Positions 7,960 to 16,272 are shown, numbered from the stretch's first letter. The stretch is DNA of 64,000 nt from Vicinamibacterales bacterium (GCA_035699745.1 DASSPH010000057.1:1-64000); one strand, 5' to 3'. The notes: generated from the sequence alone by a model not told the origin. Numbers and translations: made by a program.

Positions 7960-9417
7960 TCAAGGCTTCCACAGCGAATACATCAACTCGACATCGAGCT
8001 TGGCCGTGCGCAGGATCTGCCGAACAGTGTCCTGCCCTATGTGTGGTGCGAGTCGACTCGGCTGATTGGCGATCGTGTACGTTGTCATCGCGACGACTGC
8101 GCCGCCCGCCCGGAACGAGGTCGCGTCGACTTTGTCGAACGTGTCGCTTGCCTGATGGTGCACTTGTCGATACTGGGTGGTGTCCACCCACAGCTTCAAC
8201 GCCGGGATTCCTTCAAGCAGGAACGGACATTCATCCGACCCGCAGCTCGCGTCCATCGATAACCCGTCGGCACGCAGATCGCGTAAACGTGCCGAAATCG
8301 GGCGCATCGCCGCGCGCAGATCGTTTCGCCCGTTCACATACCAGCCGCGTGGCCGTCCGGCGCCGTTATCGGTGTTCAGCACGGCGATACAATTCTGCAA
8401 ATCGTTTGCATGCCGCTTGATGAACATCGCCGAACCGGGCGGGCCCGGCTCCTCAGCGGCCCAGAGCGCGAATCGAATCGAGCGCCGCGGCGGTTTGTCG
8501 AGTGACGCGATCGCACGCGCCGCCTCGAGGACCATTACCACGCCCGTGCCGTTGTCCTGCGCGCCGGTCCCGAGATCCCACGAATCGAGGTGGGCACCCA
8601 AAAGGACCCACTCGTGAGGCAGCTCGCGACCGGTGATCTCTGCGACGAGGTTGCTTACCTGGGTCGGCCCTGACACCTCGTTCCGCCATTCCGCTTCAAT
8701 GGTGACAGGCCCACGGGCGAGGTGACGACGAAGCAGCAGGTTGTCTTCGAGTCCGATGTCCCCGACTGGCAGCGGGAGGACTGTGCCTCGCGCATTGCCA
8801 GTGTCTACCCAACCAGCGACGTTGTTCGCCACTCTGTGGGGCAACAGAACCGCTTGCGCGCCAAGATCCTTGAGCAGCGCATACGCATTGCGAAGGCGTG
8901 CGAATGCGAGGGGCTGATCGGACGGCAGGGCCTTCTCGAGATCGACGAGAACGATTCGATGCTTCAGTTGCGCTGACTGCGATCGAATCGTCGCTGCCGA
9001 AAGATCGGAAACCAGAATCACGTCGCCGCGAATGCCGCCGGGTGGAGTCGATGGTCCCCAACCGACGGATCCGATTCTCAGCGCGCGTTCGACTGGCGCG
9101 ATGAGTCGAGCTCGCGCGGACCCACGTTGCCAGGTATCGGGCAAAGTGAATTCCTCGAAGCGAATGTTGGTAAGTCCGGCTTCGCGGAGCCTCGTCGCGG
9201 CCCATTGCGCGGCTCGGTCGTATGCCGGAGATCCGACTAGACGCGCGCCGATGTCGTCCGTCAACTCGCGAAGCAGTTCCATGGACTGGCCACGCAGAAC
9301 GGTCGACGAGATTCGATTCAGATCGTTCGGGGGATTGACGGTCTGCTGTCCGCGCACCAAAGCGGCCGCGACTGCCGCGAGGACCAGCGCGTGCGTGAGA
9401 CCAGATCTGCTCGACAT
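7960..9417 (-). CDS. Secreted M28-family metallopeptidase (aminopeptidase)
   Basis: The 485-residue protein starts at ATG 9417 with a signal peptide (LVLAAVAAALVRGQQ). Residues ~45-110 form the usual N-terminal part (GARLVGSPAYDRAAQW), then a PA-like insert, then the M28 catalytic domain. Zinc-site residues are visible: His and Asp in LGAHLDSWDLGTGAQDNGTG, the Glu pair in WAAEEPGPPGS, Asp in VLNTDNGAG, and His in VHHQASDTFDK. This full set suggests an active di-zinc exopeptidase that releases N-terminal amino acids outside the cytoplasm. It points toward the IS110 remnant, and a full copy of the palindromic repeat lies just upstream of its start. Confidence 0.9.
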   Translation of the reverse strand: MSSRSGLTHALVLAAVAAALVRGQQTVNPPNDLNRISSTVLRGQSMELLRELTDDIGARLVGSPAYDRAAQWAATRLREAGLTNIRFEEFTLPDTWQRGSARARLIAPVERALRIGSVGWGPSTPPGGIRGDVILVSDLSAATIRSQSAQLKHRIVLVDLEKALPSDQPLAFARLRNAYALLKDLGAQAVLLPHRVANNVAGWVDTGNARGTVLPLPVGDIGLEDNLLLRRHLARGPVTIEAEWRNEVSGPTQVSNLVAEITGRELPHEWVLLGAHLDSWDLGTGAQDNGTGVVMVLEAARAIASLDKPPRRSIRFALWAAEEPGPPGSAMFIKRHANDLQNCIAVLNTDNGAGRPRGWYVNGRNDLRAAMRPISARLRDLRADGLSMDASCGSDECPFLLEGIPALKLWVDTTQYRQVHHQASDTFDKVDATSFRAGGAVVAMTTYTIANQPSRLAPHIGQDTVRQILRTAKLDVELMYSLWKP

Positions 9418-9486
9418 TGCAGCGTTTCGACGCCAACAGGGTAGGCGGCCTTGAGAGAGAACTCAAACATCATGCGGCACGGATGA

Positions 9487-9624
9487 GCCAGTTGCGGAAA
9501 TCGTCCCGAACAGCCAGCCATCCGCCTCCGCTCGCGCACGATTCAGGCGAGCTACGGCGGGATGGCTCACCGACACGCTGAGATCCCGCCGCAGCGCGGA
9601 GCGCGAAGGCGGACGAATCCCTGC
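9487..9624 (+). repeat. Palindromic repeat copy 2 (left module plus core)
   Basis: The left module (from 9487, CCAGTTGCGGAAATCGTC) ends in CAGCCA at 9520. The 93-bp core (9521-9613) matches copy 1 base for base by eye. It is followed by CGAATCCCTGCG and then diverges, so the tRNA-like right end is cut short. It lies in the space between the M28 peptidase start and the next plus-strand gene. Confidence 0.85.
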
Positions 9625-9698
9625 GGGTTCGTCGAAGCGCTCGCGGCAATTCGTTTGGAGGGGTCGCTCTATCGGCCCAGACGTCGGGCCCGCCCGTC

Positions 9699-9770
9699 AT
9701 GAAAGTGACGATGCTCATCGTCACCGCTTTGATCGTCTGGTTCGTCGTTCAACTGACACGAGGTTTCTAG
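9699..9770 (+). CDS. Possible 23-residue membrane peptide
   Basis: An ATG at 9699 opens a 23-codon frame (MKVTMLIVTALIVWFVVQLT and three more residues) that is a single hydrophobic helix. Its TAG shares one base with the GTG at 9770 of the next frame, which would allow coupled translation. There is no clear Shine-Dalgarno site. It may simply be noncoding. Confidence 0.25.
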   Translation: MKVTMLIVTALIVWFVVQLTRGF

Positions 9771-10126
9771 TGTTGCTATGGGGATCGAGCGACGGGCTGA
9801 AGCATCCTGCTATGGCGGCTGTTGATTCGACGGACCTGTGTCCTGAACTGAAGCGACGTGCTTTCGGAGGCTCCGGCATAGCTAGAACTCCGCTTATCGC
9901 GGGACTGGCACTGTTTCTGGTCGCCTTTCACATCGCGACAACTGGCAACCTGTGGGCTCAAGTGCCCGGCACGCCTGGACACGATCACCTGACCGAGGTG
10001 GCCTGCCTGGACGTACCGCCAGACGCGAAGCGCCCGGAGTTCGGCTGCTTCAACGTCGGCATGGTCACCGGACTTCATTTCAGTCAGGCATCCGTTTACT
10101 GCGAGACACCGCCGCCCGCTCGGTGA
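9770..10126 (+). CDS. Truncated cupin-family-like secreted protein (N-terminal part)
   Basis: The frame gives up to 118 residues from GTG 9770; ATG 9812 is another possible start. A hydrophobic stretch (IAGLALFLVAFHIATTG) ends in WAQ and looks like an uncleaved or cleaved signal. The rest (LTEVACLDV, RPEFGCFNVG, TGLHFSQASVY) resembles the N-terminal quarter of a family of exported cupin proteins about 230-260 residues long. After ASVY the expected continuation is missing and the frame ends within 10 residues. It is therefore probably a broken or shortened gene. The next gene encodes a cupin resembling the C-terminal half of the same family. Confidence 0.5.
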   Translation: MLLWGSSDGLKHPAMAAVDSTDLCPELKRRAFGGSGIARTPLIAGLALFLVAFHIATTGNLWAQVPGTPGHDHLTEVACLDVPPDAKRPEFGCFNVGMVTGLHFSQASVYCETPPPAR

Positions 10127-10287
10127 CCTGGTAGCGAGGCCGACCAACAGCTCGGATGAAACGGCGAGCTGCCGACGGTCAAGGATGGTGATCGTGCGTA
10201 CGCAGCGGCACCTGTATCATCAGTCGCCGCCGCCAATGAGCGTGGCTCGTCCTGCATCAAAGCGCGGGGCGGCGTGGAGGTTGTGCA

Positions 10288-10671
10288 ATGACGCGATCCT
10301 GCGGGTGGTCGGTCGCAGTAGCGGCCGTACTGTCGGTTTTGGCGCCGAACATCGCGGCGGCACAGCTGATGTCAACGTGCGCCCCGGACTCACCCGAGAG
10401 GCGCGGTCAGATAGGCTCGCTTCCACATCATCATTCCGGTGTCGAAGCCGTCTACGTGCTCGAGGGCGAAGCGTGCTACGAGACACCGACTCGCGCCGCC
10501 AAGCTGCAGAAGGGGGAAACGCTCGCCCTGCCCGGCGGCACGCCCATGCGGGCCGTGGTCACCGGATCAGCGCGTCGCCATGTGTTGGCCGTCATCGTTC
10601 ATGACGCAGCCCAGCCTGCCACCATGAGGATGGAAGAGGGTACCGGTCCCAAGCTTGCCGCGTGCAAGTAG
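10288..10671 (+). CDS. Small secreted cupin-domain protein
   Basis: The 127-residue protein starts at ATG 10288, 8 bp after GGAGG, so this start is well supported. It has a signal peptide (SVAVAAVLSVLAPNIAAA). The single cupin barrel shows HHHSGVEAVYVLEGEACYET, then KGETLALPGGTP and RRHVLAVIVHDAAQP. The first motif carries the likely metal-binding His residues and Glu. Cupins of this type bind a metal or small ligand; no enzyme activity can be named. A short decayed copy of its 3' end lies at 32961-33043. A repeat copy begins about 50 bp after the stop. Confidence 0.8.
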   Translation: MTRSCGWSVAVAAVLSVLAPNIAAAQLMSTCAPDSPERRGQIGSLPHHHSGVEAVYVLEGEACYETPTRAAKLQKGETLALPGGTPMRAVVTGSARRHVLAVIVHDAAQPATMRMEEGTGPKLAACK

Positions 10672-10723
10672 CAGTGGGCGAGGCACACCAACACTCTGTC
10701 AAGCCTCACGCAGCCGTGACCAA

Positions 10724-10839
10724 CCAGTTGCGGAGATCGTCCCGCACACCCAGCCAATCCGCCTCCGCTCGCGCACGATTCAGGCGAGCTACGGCGGGAT
10801 GGCTCACCGACACGCTGAGATCCCGCCGCAGCGCGGAGC
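10724..10839 (+). repeat. Palindromic repeat copy 3 (left module plus partial core)
   Basis: The left module starts at 10724 (CCAGTTGCGGAGATCGTC) and ends CAGCCA. The core begins at 10758 and matches copy 1 up to GCGCGGAGC at 10839, then diverges, so the outer right arm is lost. About 35 bp further on, AGTTCGAATCCCA (10875-10887) is a tRNA T-arm-like sequence. The repeat fills most of the 350-bp gap before the MBL gene. Confidence 0.8.
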
Positions 10840-11022
10840 CTCCACCTCCTCGAGATCTTCGTCGGGATCGGCGAAGTTCGAATCCCAGGCAGCTCCTGCC
10901 TCGGGTACAGCTCTGCTCCCCGGCGAATCAGCCGTCTGATTTGCGTCATGGACTGCGGTAGCCTACGTGATGAACGGAGGACGCGCGACGCTCGCGTGCT
11001 GATAACCAAGGAGACAAGCTTC

Positions 11023-11952
11023 ATGACGAGCCCGCTCAGCCGAAGAGAGTTTTTCGCCGGCGTGGGCATGTTTGCCGCGGCCGCCCGCTCCGTCGTGGGA
11101 CAGAGCCGGCGCACCAGGCTCGTGCTGCTTGGGACAGGAGGCGGGCCGCGGCCCCGAACGGCGAATTCCGCTTCCGCGCAGGTGATCGTCAGCAACGGCG
11201 CGGCCTACGTGATTGATTGCGGCGATGGCGTGGCCCGGCAGATGGCCTTTGCGGGCGTGCCGCTGGCATCGCTGCGCCACGTGTTCATCACGCACCAACA
11301 TTCCGATCACACCGCCGACTACGGCAATCTGATCTGGCTCGCGTGGACGGCCGGACTGAGCTCGCGCGTCGATACGTGGGGACCGCCGCCGCTCGAGCGC
11401 ATGACCAGACTGTTCCTCGAGATGAACCAGTCCGACATCGAGATCCGGATCGCCAACGAGGGCCGTGTGCCGCTCGCGCCGCTCGTGCGCGTGCACGAAG
11501 TGCGTCAAGGCGGCCCAGTCATGGCGGACGACAATCTCAGGGTCACCGCAACGCTCGTGGATCATCCACCGGTCGTGCCGGCCTTCGCCTACCGCTTCGA
11601 CGCCGCCGATCGCTCGATCGTGATCTCGGGCGACACGGCACCGTCGCAGAGCCTGGTGAAGCTCGCCGCCGGCGCGGACGTCCTGGTCCACTCCGTCATG
11701 TATCCGCCGGCCATCGACCGGCTCGTCGCCCGCATACCAAATGCGGCGGCGCTGAAGGCGAGCATCCTCGCGCATCAGACATCGGCGGAAGACGCGGGCC
11801 GTATCGCACAGGACGCTGGCGTGAAGACACTGGTCCTCTCGCATTTCGTACCGCCCGACGATGCCGCCGTGACCGACGCGATGTGGCTCGAGGCCGCTCG
11901 GCGCCACTTCCGGGGTACCGTGATCGTCGGGCGAGACCTGCTGGAGCTCTGA
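11023..11952 (+). CDS. MBL-fold metallohydrolase with Tat leader
   Basis: I place the start at ATG 11023 (309 aa), which has AAGGAG upstream and gives a twin-arginine leader (LSRREFFAGVGMFAAAARS). The metallo-beta-lactamase fold shows the zinc-binding HxHxDH as THQHSDH, the strand VIDCGDG, a third His in TLVDHPPV, the Asp in VISGDTAPS and the last His in LVLSHFVPP. This layout is closest to the RNase Z/arylsulfatase-like branch of the superfamily. The Tat leader argues for export and against RNA processing. It stands alone, preceded by repeat copy 3. Confidence 0.88.
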   Translation: MTSPLSRREFFAGVGMFAAAARSVVGQSRRTRLVLLGTGGGPRPRTANSASAQVIVSNGAAYVIDCGDGVARQMAFAGVPLASLRHVFITHQHSDHTADYGNLIWLAWTAGLSSRVDTWGPPPLERMTRLFLEMNQSDIEIRIANEGRVPLAPLVRVHEVRQGGPVMADDNLRVTATLVDHPPVVPAFAYRFDAADRSIVISGDTAPSQSLVKLAAGADVLVHSVMYPPAIDRLVARIPNAAALKASILAHQTSAEDAGRIAQDAGVKTLVLSHFVPPDDAAVTDAMWLEAARRHFRGTVIVGRDLLEL

Positions 11953-12030
11953 TGTTGAAAATGCTGACGCTCGGCGGTCCGTCTGCGGTTGTGGACCTTT
12001 CGCCGCGTCGTGCAATCGACCAACGCCCGC

Positions 12031-12309
12031 CTAAGTGACGCGCGGAGGAAGGAAGTGGTGAACGGGAAGAATCTCCGGCGTTCCGACGTCGAAGCCCCGT
12101 TCCCTCATCGCCTGCGTGAAAACGGGGGCGAACGCATCATAGGCTGCTCGGGATTCCCAAACCGTGATCGTGAAGAACGCGATGTCCTCACCGACGCCGG
12201 CGTGAAAGATCAACCCGGCAGGCGGCGCGACTGGAGGACCGCCCGTCCAGGATTGCCGATACTGATCGGCCGACATCGCTGGCGCCTTGTACACAACGGC
12301 GATGGCCAC
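12031..12309 (-). CDS. Small dimeric alpha/beta-barrel (ABM-like) protein
   Basis: The 92-residue protein starts at GTG 12309, with AGGAGG 7 bp upstream. The pattern AIAVVYKAPAMSADQYRQSW, then GLIFHAGVG, then FFTITVWESRAAYDAFAPVF is that of a one-domain ferredoxin-like barrel related to antibiotic-biosynthesis monooxygenases. Such proteins pair into dimers and may oxidise small aromatics or just bind ligands. No cofactor residue can be assigned. It converges on the MBL gene across a 78-bp gap. Confidence 0.7.
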   Translation of the reverse strand: MAIAVVYKAPAMSADQYRQSWTGGPPVAPPAGLIFHAGVGEDIAFFTITVWESRAAYDAFAPVFTQAMRERGFDVGTPEILPVHHFLPPRVT

Positions 12310-12392
12310 TCGTCAACCTCCTGAACCAATTGACGCAGTCTACACAACAGCCCGGGCGACGAACTCAGCGGCGATCACGCAGCATGGTTGCG

Positions 12393-12500
12393 CCAGTTGC
12401 GGAAATCCTCCCGAACATCCAGCAGCTCATCAGATGACAATCTACGTTCCAGTACTTTGCTCGGGGCCGCAGCGCGGAGCGCGAAGGCGGACGAATCCCG
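12393..12500 (+). repeat. Palindromic repeat copy 4 (core largely replaced)
   Basis: The left module (12393-12424) is followed by about 40 bp of unrelated DNA and then by the right arm only (GCCGCAGCGCGGAGCGCG from 12466, AAGGCGGACGAATCCC to about 12499). The AGCTCATCAG after the left module also follows copy 5 at 15.29 kb. This looks like a rearranged or internally deleted copy. Confidence 0.7.
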
Positions 12501-12600
12501 ACGTCCTTGCGACAATTTCCCAACGCTTTGAATCGAAGCGACGACAAACGTTGCGTTCAATGGCGCCGCACGTTACGAGTCGAGTGCCGCCGCACCGGCC

Positions 12601-14136
12601 TCACTTCGCGGCATTGGCCGCAAGCCGCACGTCGTCGTGTGTGAAAACCGCAAAAACGAACGGCTGTGATTCGAGAACGCGCGCCAGATCGCGCAGCGTC
12701 AGATGAAGGGCCGACAGCCGGTTCTCATCGACGAACATCTGGCTGTTCTCCGGTTCGAAGGATGTAATCAGCTGCTTCGCCTCAGGATCAAACCTTTCGT
12801 GCAACAGATCTACGATCGACTGCGCAAAGTGTCGACGGTCCGGCGACGAGGGTTGCGACGGCATGCCATGGTCCGCGGTCACCGCGAGAAGATAGTCGTT
12901 GCCAACCTTCGCCTCCAGCGCCCGCAGCATTCGCGTTAAGTGGCGGTCCATCTCGCCGAGGGTGACGCGGAGCTCGCTCGAATCCGGACCGTACTTGTGG
13001 CCCACGAAATCGGCCCCCTTGTAGTTGAGCAGAATGAGATCCGCGACGTTGTCTGCGCCCACCGGCTCGCGCTCAATCATCGTCGTCATCGCATCGGCTT
13101 CGAATGCCGGAAACAGGGCCGAATAGCGCACAGCGGCGGCCGAGTCGATTCTGTGACTCATCCACTCCCCGTCGGCCCGCCACAGTGCGCTCGCATTTCG
13201 ATCCTTCAGGTACGCAGGCAGCCGGAAGCAATTGGGGTTCGTGGTCCAGTTGCCCGTCTGTTGATCGTAGCTTGCGAGCAGCACTGGCGTTCCATTCAAC
13301 TGACACGCTCCGTGACCCGCAAGCGGCGTCGCCGCTCGGTCGATGCTGCCCTGGGCCAGTACGATCGCGCGGCCAGCCGTCTCGAGCTGCCAGACGTCTG
13401 CCAGCGTCAGTGCCACCAGATCGTGCGGCACTCCTCCCGCGAACAGGTCGTGGCGCCGTCCGTGAGTGCGATCGTACACGCTTACGCCGGTGATTCCGTG
13501 CACGCGAGGATCGGCGCCCGTCGAGATCGTCGAGTGCCCCATTGCGGTGTTGGAGGGCAGAACGTTCAGCCGCGCCTGAGTGAACCAGGCACTCTGCTGA
13601 CGCAGAGCGGTCAGGGTTGGCATGGACGCGGCGTAGCGATCGAAGTAATCGCGCCGCATGCCATCCAGGACGAGCAGCATCACCACTCGCGGTCGAGCGC
13701 CCGCCCGCAGAACCGGCAATATGCGGCCCGTCGTTGACGGGGGCATCTGTACGCCAAGCGACGCCGCAAGCGTGGGCGCCACGTCCTGCTGCGCGGCTGG
13801 GACTGAGAACACGCCGGTTTTCACCGCAGGGCCCGCAAACATCAGCGGAATCGAGACGTCATAGGACCAGGGGGACCCGTGCATGTACTCGAAATTCGGG
13901 TCAGCCCGTGTGATGAAGTCCCCTTCACGCGGGACGATCAGGAGTTGGCCCGTTCGGCCTGGAAAATAGGCCCGTGCGAACATTGCCAGGAAGCGCTGTC
14001 GCGTTGCGGGATCGGGTGGCGACTGCTTGACCTGCTCGCCCGAAACCGTCCACGTGATCGCGACCAGACCCAGGGCGAGGATAATGGCACCGTAGCGGGG
14101 CAACTTTGAGAGGACTAAGGTCCGCCACCTCGTCAT
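12601..14136 (-). CDS. Alkaline-phosphatase-superfamily phosphodiesterase/phosphatase, apparently permuted
   Basis: The 511-residue protein starts at ATG 14136 behind GGAG. It has an N-terminal membrane anchor or signal (GAIILALGLVAITWTVSG). The metal-site motifs are present: Asp in LDGMRRDYF, the nucleophile region LPSNTAMGHSTISTGADPRV, KGADFVGHKYGPDS and TADHGMP. Residues ~55-140 (GRTGQLLIVPREGDF, YMHGSPWSYDVSIPLMFAGP, DVAPTLAASLGV, TGRILP) look like the segment that normally closes PafA-type enzymes at the C-terminus. Here it precedes the catalytic core, so the order seems circularly permuted. Substrate unknown; probably periplasmic hydrolysis of phosphate esters. Repeat sequence flanks both sides. 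Confidence 0.82.
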   Translation of the reverse strand: MTRWRTLVLSKLPRYGAIILALGLVAITWTVSGEQVKQSPPDPATRQRFLAMFARAYFPGRTGQLLIVPREGDFITRADPNFEYMHGSPWSYDVSIPLMFAGPAVKTGVFSVPAAQQDVAPTLAASLGVQMPPSTTGRILPVLRAGARPRVVMLLVLDGMRRDYFDRYAASMPTLTALRQQSAWFTQARLNVLPSNTAMGHSTISTGADPRVHGITGVSVYDRTHGRRHDLFAGGVPHDLVALTLADVWQLETAGRAIVLAQGSIDRAATPLAGHGACQLNGTPVLLASYDQQTGNWTTNPNCFRLPAYLKDRNASALWRADGEWMSHRIDSAAAVRYSALFPAFEADAMTTMIEREPVGADNVADLILLNYKGADFVGHKYGPDSSELRVTLGEMDRHLTRMLRALEAKVGNDYLLAVTADHGMPSQPSSPDRRHFAQSIVDLLHERFDPEAKQLITSFEPENSQMFVDENRLSALHLTLRDLARVLESQPFVFAVFTHDDVRLAANAAK

Positions 14137-14309
14137 GCTGGCTCCATCGCTTCACACCGGATGATCGTACTGGGCCCGCGAAGACACGAACTGCTCGTGC
14201 GATTATCGTCTGCGATTGGGCTGTTCGCTGCTCTAAAGTTGTTGATGCCAGTGGGCGCGAGCTGGTGAGCCTGATCCGAGACGAACCAGCTCACGCAGCG
14301 TTTTGGACG

Positions 14310-14415
14310 AACCAGGTTCGAAAATCGTCCCCGCCAGCACTTTTCAAGTCGATCGCGCCGCTTCAGCTTCAACGATATCAATCGGTTGGAGTAAATCGGC
14401 TCGGTTCGAATCCCA
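14310..14415 (+). repeat. Divergent repeat relic with tRNA T-arm-like ends
   Basis: ACCAGGTTCGAAAATCGTCC (14310-14329) resembles the left module of the dispersed repeat. CGGTTCGAATCCCA (14402-14415) resembles a tRNA T arm. The palindromic core is missing. It occupies most of the gap between the divergent phosphatase gene and the next pseudogene. Confidence 0.45.
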
Positions 14416-14447
14416 CACTCATTGCTCTCCGGGGATCTTGACGCACT

Positions 14448-15165
14448 TTGAACACGCGTGCGAGAACTTGCGGTGATGCCAGACATCGGTGGCACGCGCG
14501 AGGTTCTCACGAGCCGGCCAGCGGTTCGCGTCGTCGCCGCCGTGATCTGATCGTTCGGCTGATCCGCGATCCTCGATTTGCCGATGCGGCACCCACCACC
14601 GTCGTTGAATGGGCGAACGCGCTCCATCAGGACTCGATTGATCGGTACGTGGCTGGCGAGGACGAGTCGAAGGCACTTGTGAGCCGCGCGTGGCGCAACA
14701 CGGGGTTCTCCCCGCTCGCCCCATGGGACGCGCCGGTGTACGAACGGTTCTTCGATGTCGTCAGGGACGTCAAAGGCGCGGCCGACGGAGCGCCGGCTTC
14801 GGGTTGTCGCCGCGGATCTCCCGGTGGACTGGAGCGGCACGCGTCAGGAGATCGAGGCGACCAAACAGCGCTTTCCACGCGATGTACATTTCTTTGAGAT
14901 CATCGATCGCGAAGTGATCGCCAAGCGCCAGAAGGCGCTATTGATCTTCGGCGGAAACCACCTGTACCGGCATTGGTGGAATCCCTTCGCGAACGGGTCG
15001 ACGCCGCCAAACCTGATCGACCTTCTCGAACAGAAGGCTCGAGGAGCGGTGCTCGTCGTCATGGTGCATGCGTTCGTCGAGCGAGATGTTGACCTTGAAA
15101 GTCGGCTCAAGGCGTGGAAGGCACCGGCGATGGCGAAGCTGGAAGGGACCAGTTGCGGAAACCGT
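14448..15165 (+). pseudogene. Frameshifted hypothetical gene, C-terminus cut by a repeat
   Basis: The first frame carries LIVRLIRDPRFADAAPTTVV, EWANALHQDSIDRYVAGED and APVYERFFDVVRDVK. Near 14770 the coding pattern moves to the next frame, which continues ERRLRVVAADLPVDW, HFFEIIDREVIAKRQKALL and IFGGNHLYRHWWN. Together they resemble a ~300-residue secreted hypothetical family that I know from acidobacterial genomes but cannot name. The N-terminus has no signal peptide or good start. The last natural residues (AKLEGT) run straight into repeat copy 5. One frameshift, a degraded 5' end and a replaced 3' end mark it as dead. Confidence 0.65.
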
Positions 15166-15292
15166 CCCGAACACCCAGCCATCCGCCTCCGCTCGCGCAC
15201 GATTCAGGCGAGCTACGGCGGAATGGCTCACCGACACGATGAGATCCCGCCGAAGCGCGGTGCGAAGGCGGACGAATCCCTGCGTTCCAGCC
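15149..15292 (+). repeat. Palindromic repeat copy 5 (left module, core and right end)
   Basis: This is the most complete dispersed copy. The left module starts at 15149, a 91-bp core (15182-15272) matches copy 1 with a few changes and a 2-bp deletion, and the right end reads CGAATCCCTGCGTTCCAGCC up to 15292. The inner arm change (GGCGGAAT) weakens one base pair of the hairpin. The copy forms the 3' end of the frameshifted pseudogene. The remaining ~300 bp before the dioxygenase hold nothing I recognise. Confidence 0.85.
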
Positions 15293-15597
15293 AGCTCATC
15301 AGTAGTTCCCGCTCGTTGCCACACCTCTCAATCCGGCCCGAGGACCAGACCGTGGATGCTCATGGCTGTTCCCGCAGGACAGTTTCCGCCGAGACACGCG
15401 CTGATTCCGGGCGTCGCTCCAACTGCTGATCGCGTGAGCACCGCGCGAGGGGTTGACACATCCGGGAACGCGGAATGGCCCGTGTCCGCCGGCAAAATCG
15501 GGCCCGTCGGGCAGTGTCGAATTCGCTGTAGGATGTCGCCCGAATACGAGAGGAACCGCGCCTCGAAAACGAGCTTGAGAAAAGGCAAGGATGACGT

Positions 15598-16272
15598 ATG
15601 GGCTGTGGCGACTTCGGGTTGTCACGACGGCGGTTGATCCGACTCGGATCAATTGCGGCGAGCGGTCTCGCGTTTGCTGGTGTCCCCGTCCTGCTGGTCG
15701 CAGGGCAGGACGCCGTTCGACGGGAGACGGCGGACCTGATCACCGGTCCGTTCTACCCTCGCGTGAAGCCGACGGACCGCGATCCCGACTTGACGTTGGT
15801 GCGTGGACATCATCGGCGAGCTGCCGGGCAGGTAGTACAACTGACCGGCCGCGTCACAAACCTGAAAGGAGAGCCGCTGCGCCGTGTACAGATTGAAATC
15901 TGGCAGGCAAACACGAACGGGCGGTACGCTCACCCGTCTGATCCCAACACTCATCTACCACTCGACCCCGATTTTCAAGGATACGCCCTCCTGCGAACTG
16001 ACGAGGATGGTCGCTACGCGCTGACGACGATCAAACCGGGACCGTACCCGACTGCCCGCGGCGACATGCGAGCGCCCCATATCCATGTCGAAATTCAGGG
16101 ACATACTGATCGCAAAGTCACGCAACTCTTCTTTCCCAATGAGCCACTCAACGATCAGGATCGCCACCTCAATTCCGTCCGGCGGCCGGACACGTTGATC
16201 GCAAATGTCTCCGCGTCCTCTGCGAGTCCCGTCCTCCGGGCGCAGTGGGATATCGTCGTGACGACGGGGTAG
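15598..16272 (+). CDS. Intradiol ring-cleavage dioxygenase-like protein, exported
   Basis: The 224-residue protein starts at ATG 15598, after an AAGGATGA site. Its leader has a twin-arginine pattern (LSRRRLIRLGSIAASGLAF). The body matches the beta-sandwich of protocatechuate/catechol dioxygenases: ITGPFYP, LTGRVTNLKGEPLRRVQIEI, WQANTNGRYAHPSD, GPYP and APHIHVEI. The Tyr of GRYAHP, the Tyr of GPYP and the two His of HIHVEI are the expected Fe(III) ligands (2-Tyr, 2-His). Most characterised members act in the cytoplasm on catechols; exported forms of this kind are of unknown substrate. It is a lone gene. Confidence 0.87.
   Translation: MGCGDFGLSRRRLIRLGSIAASGLAFAGVPVLLVAGQDAVRRETADLITGPFYPRVKPTDRDPDLTLVRGHHRRAAGQVVQLTGRVTNLKGEPLRRVQIEIWQANTNGRYAHPSDPNTHLPLDPDFQGYALLRTDEDGRYALTTIKPGPYPTARGDMRAPHIHVEIQGHTDRKVTQLFFPNEPLNDQDRHLNSVRRPDTLIANVSASSASPVLRAQWDIVVTTG

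Noticed and set aside
6395-15292. Integron attC array
   Set aside because: The repeats fold like attC, but none ends in a GTTRRRY core, gene orientation is mixed and no integron integrase is visible, so I describe them only as cassette-like repeats.
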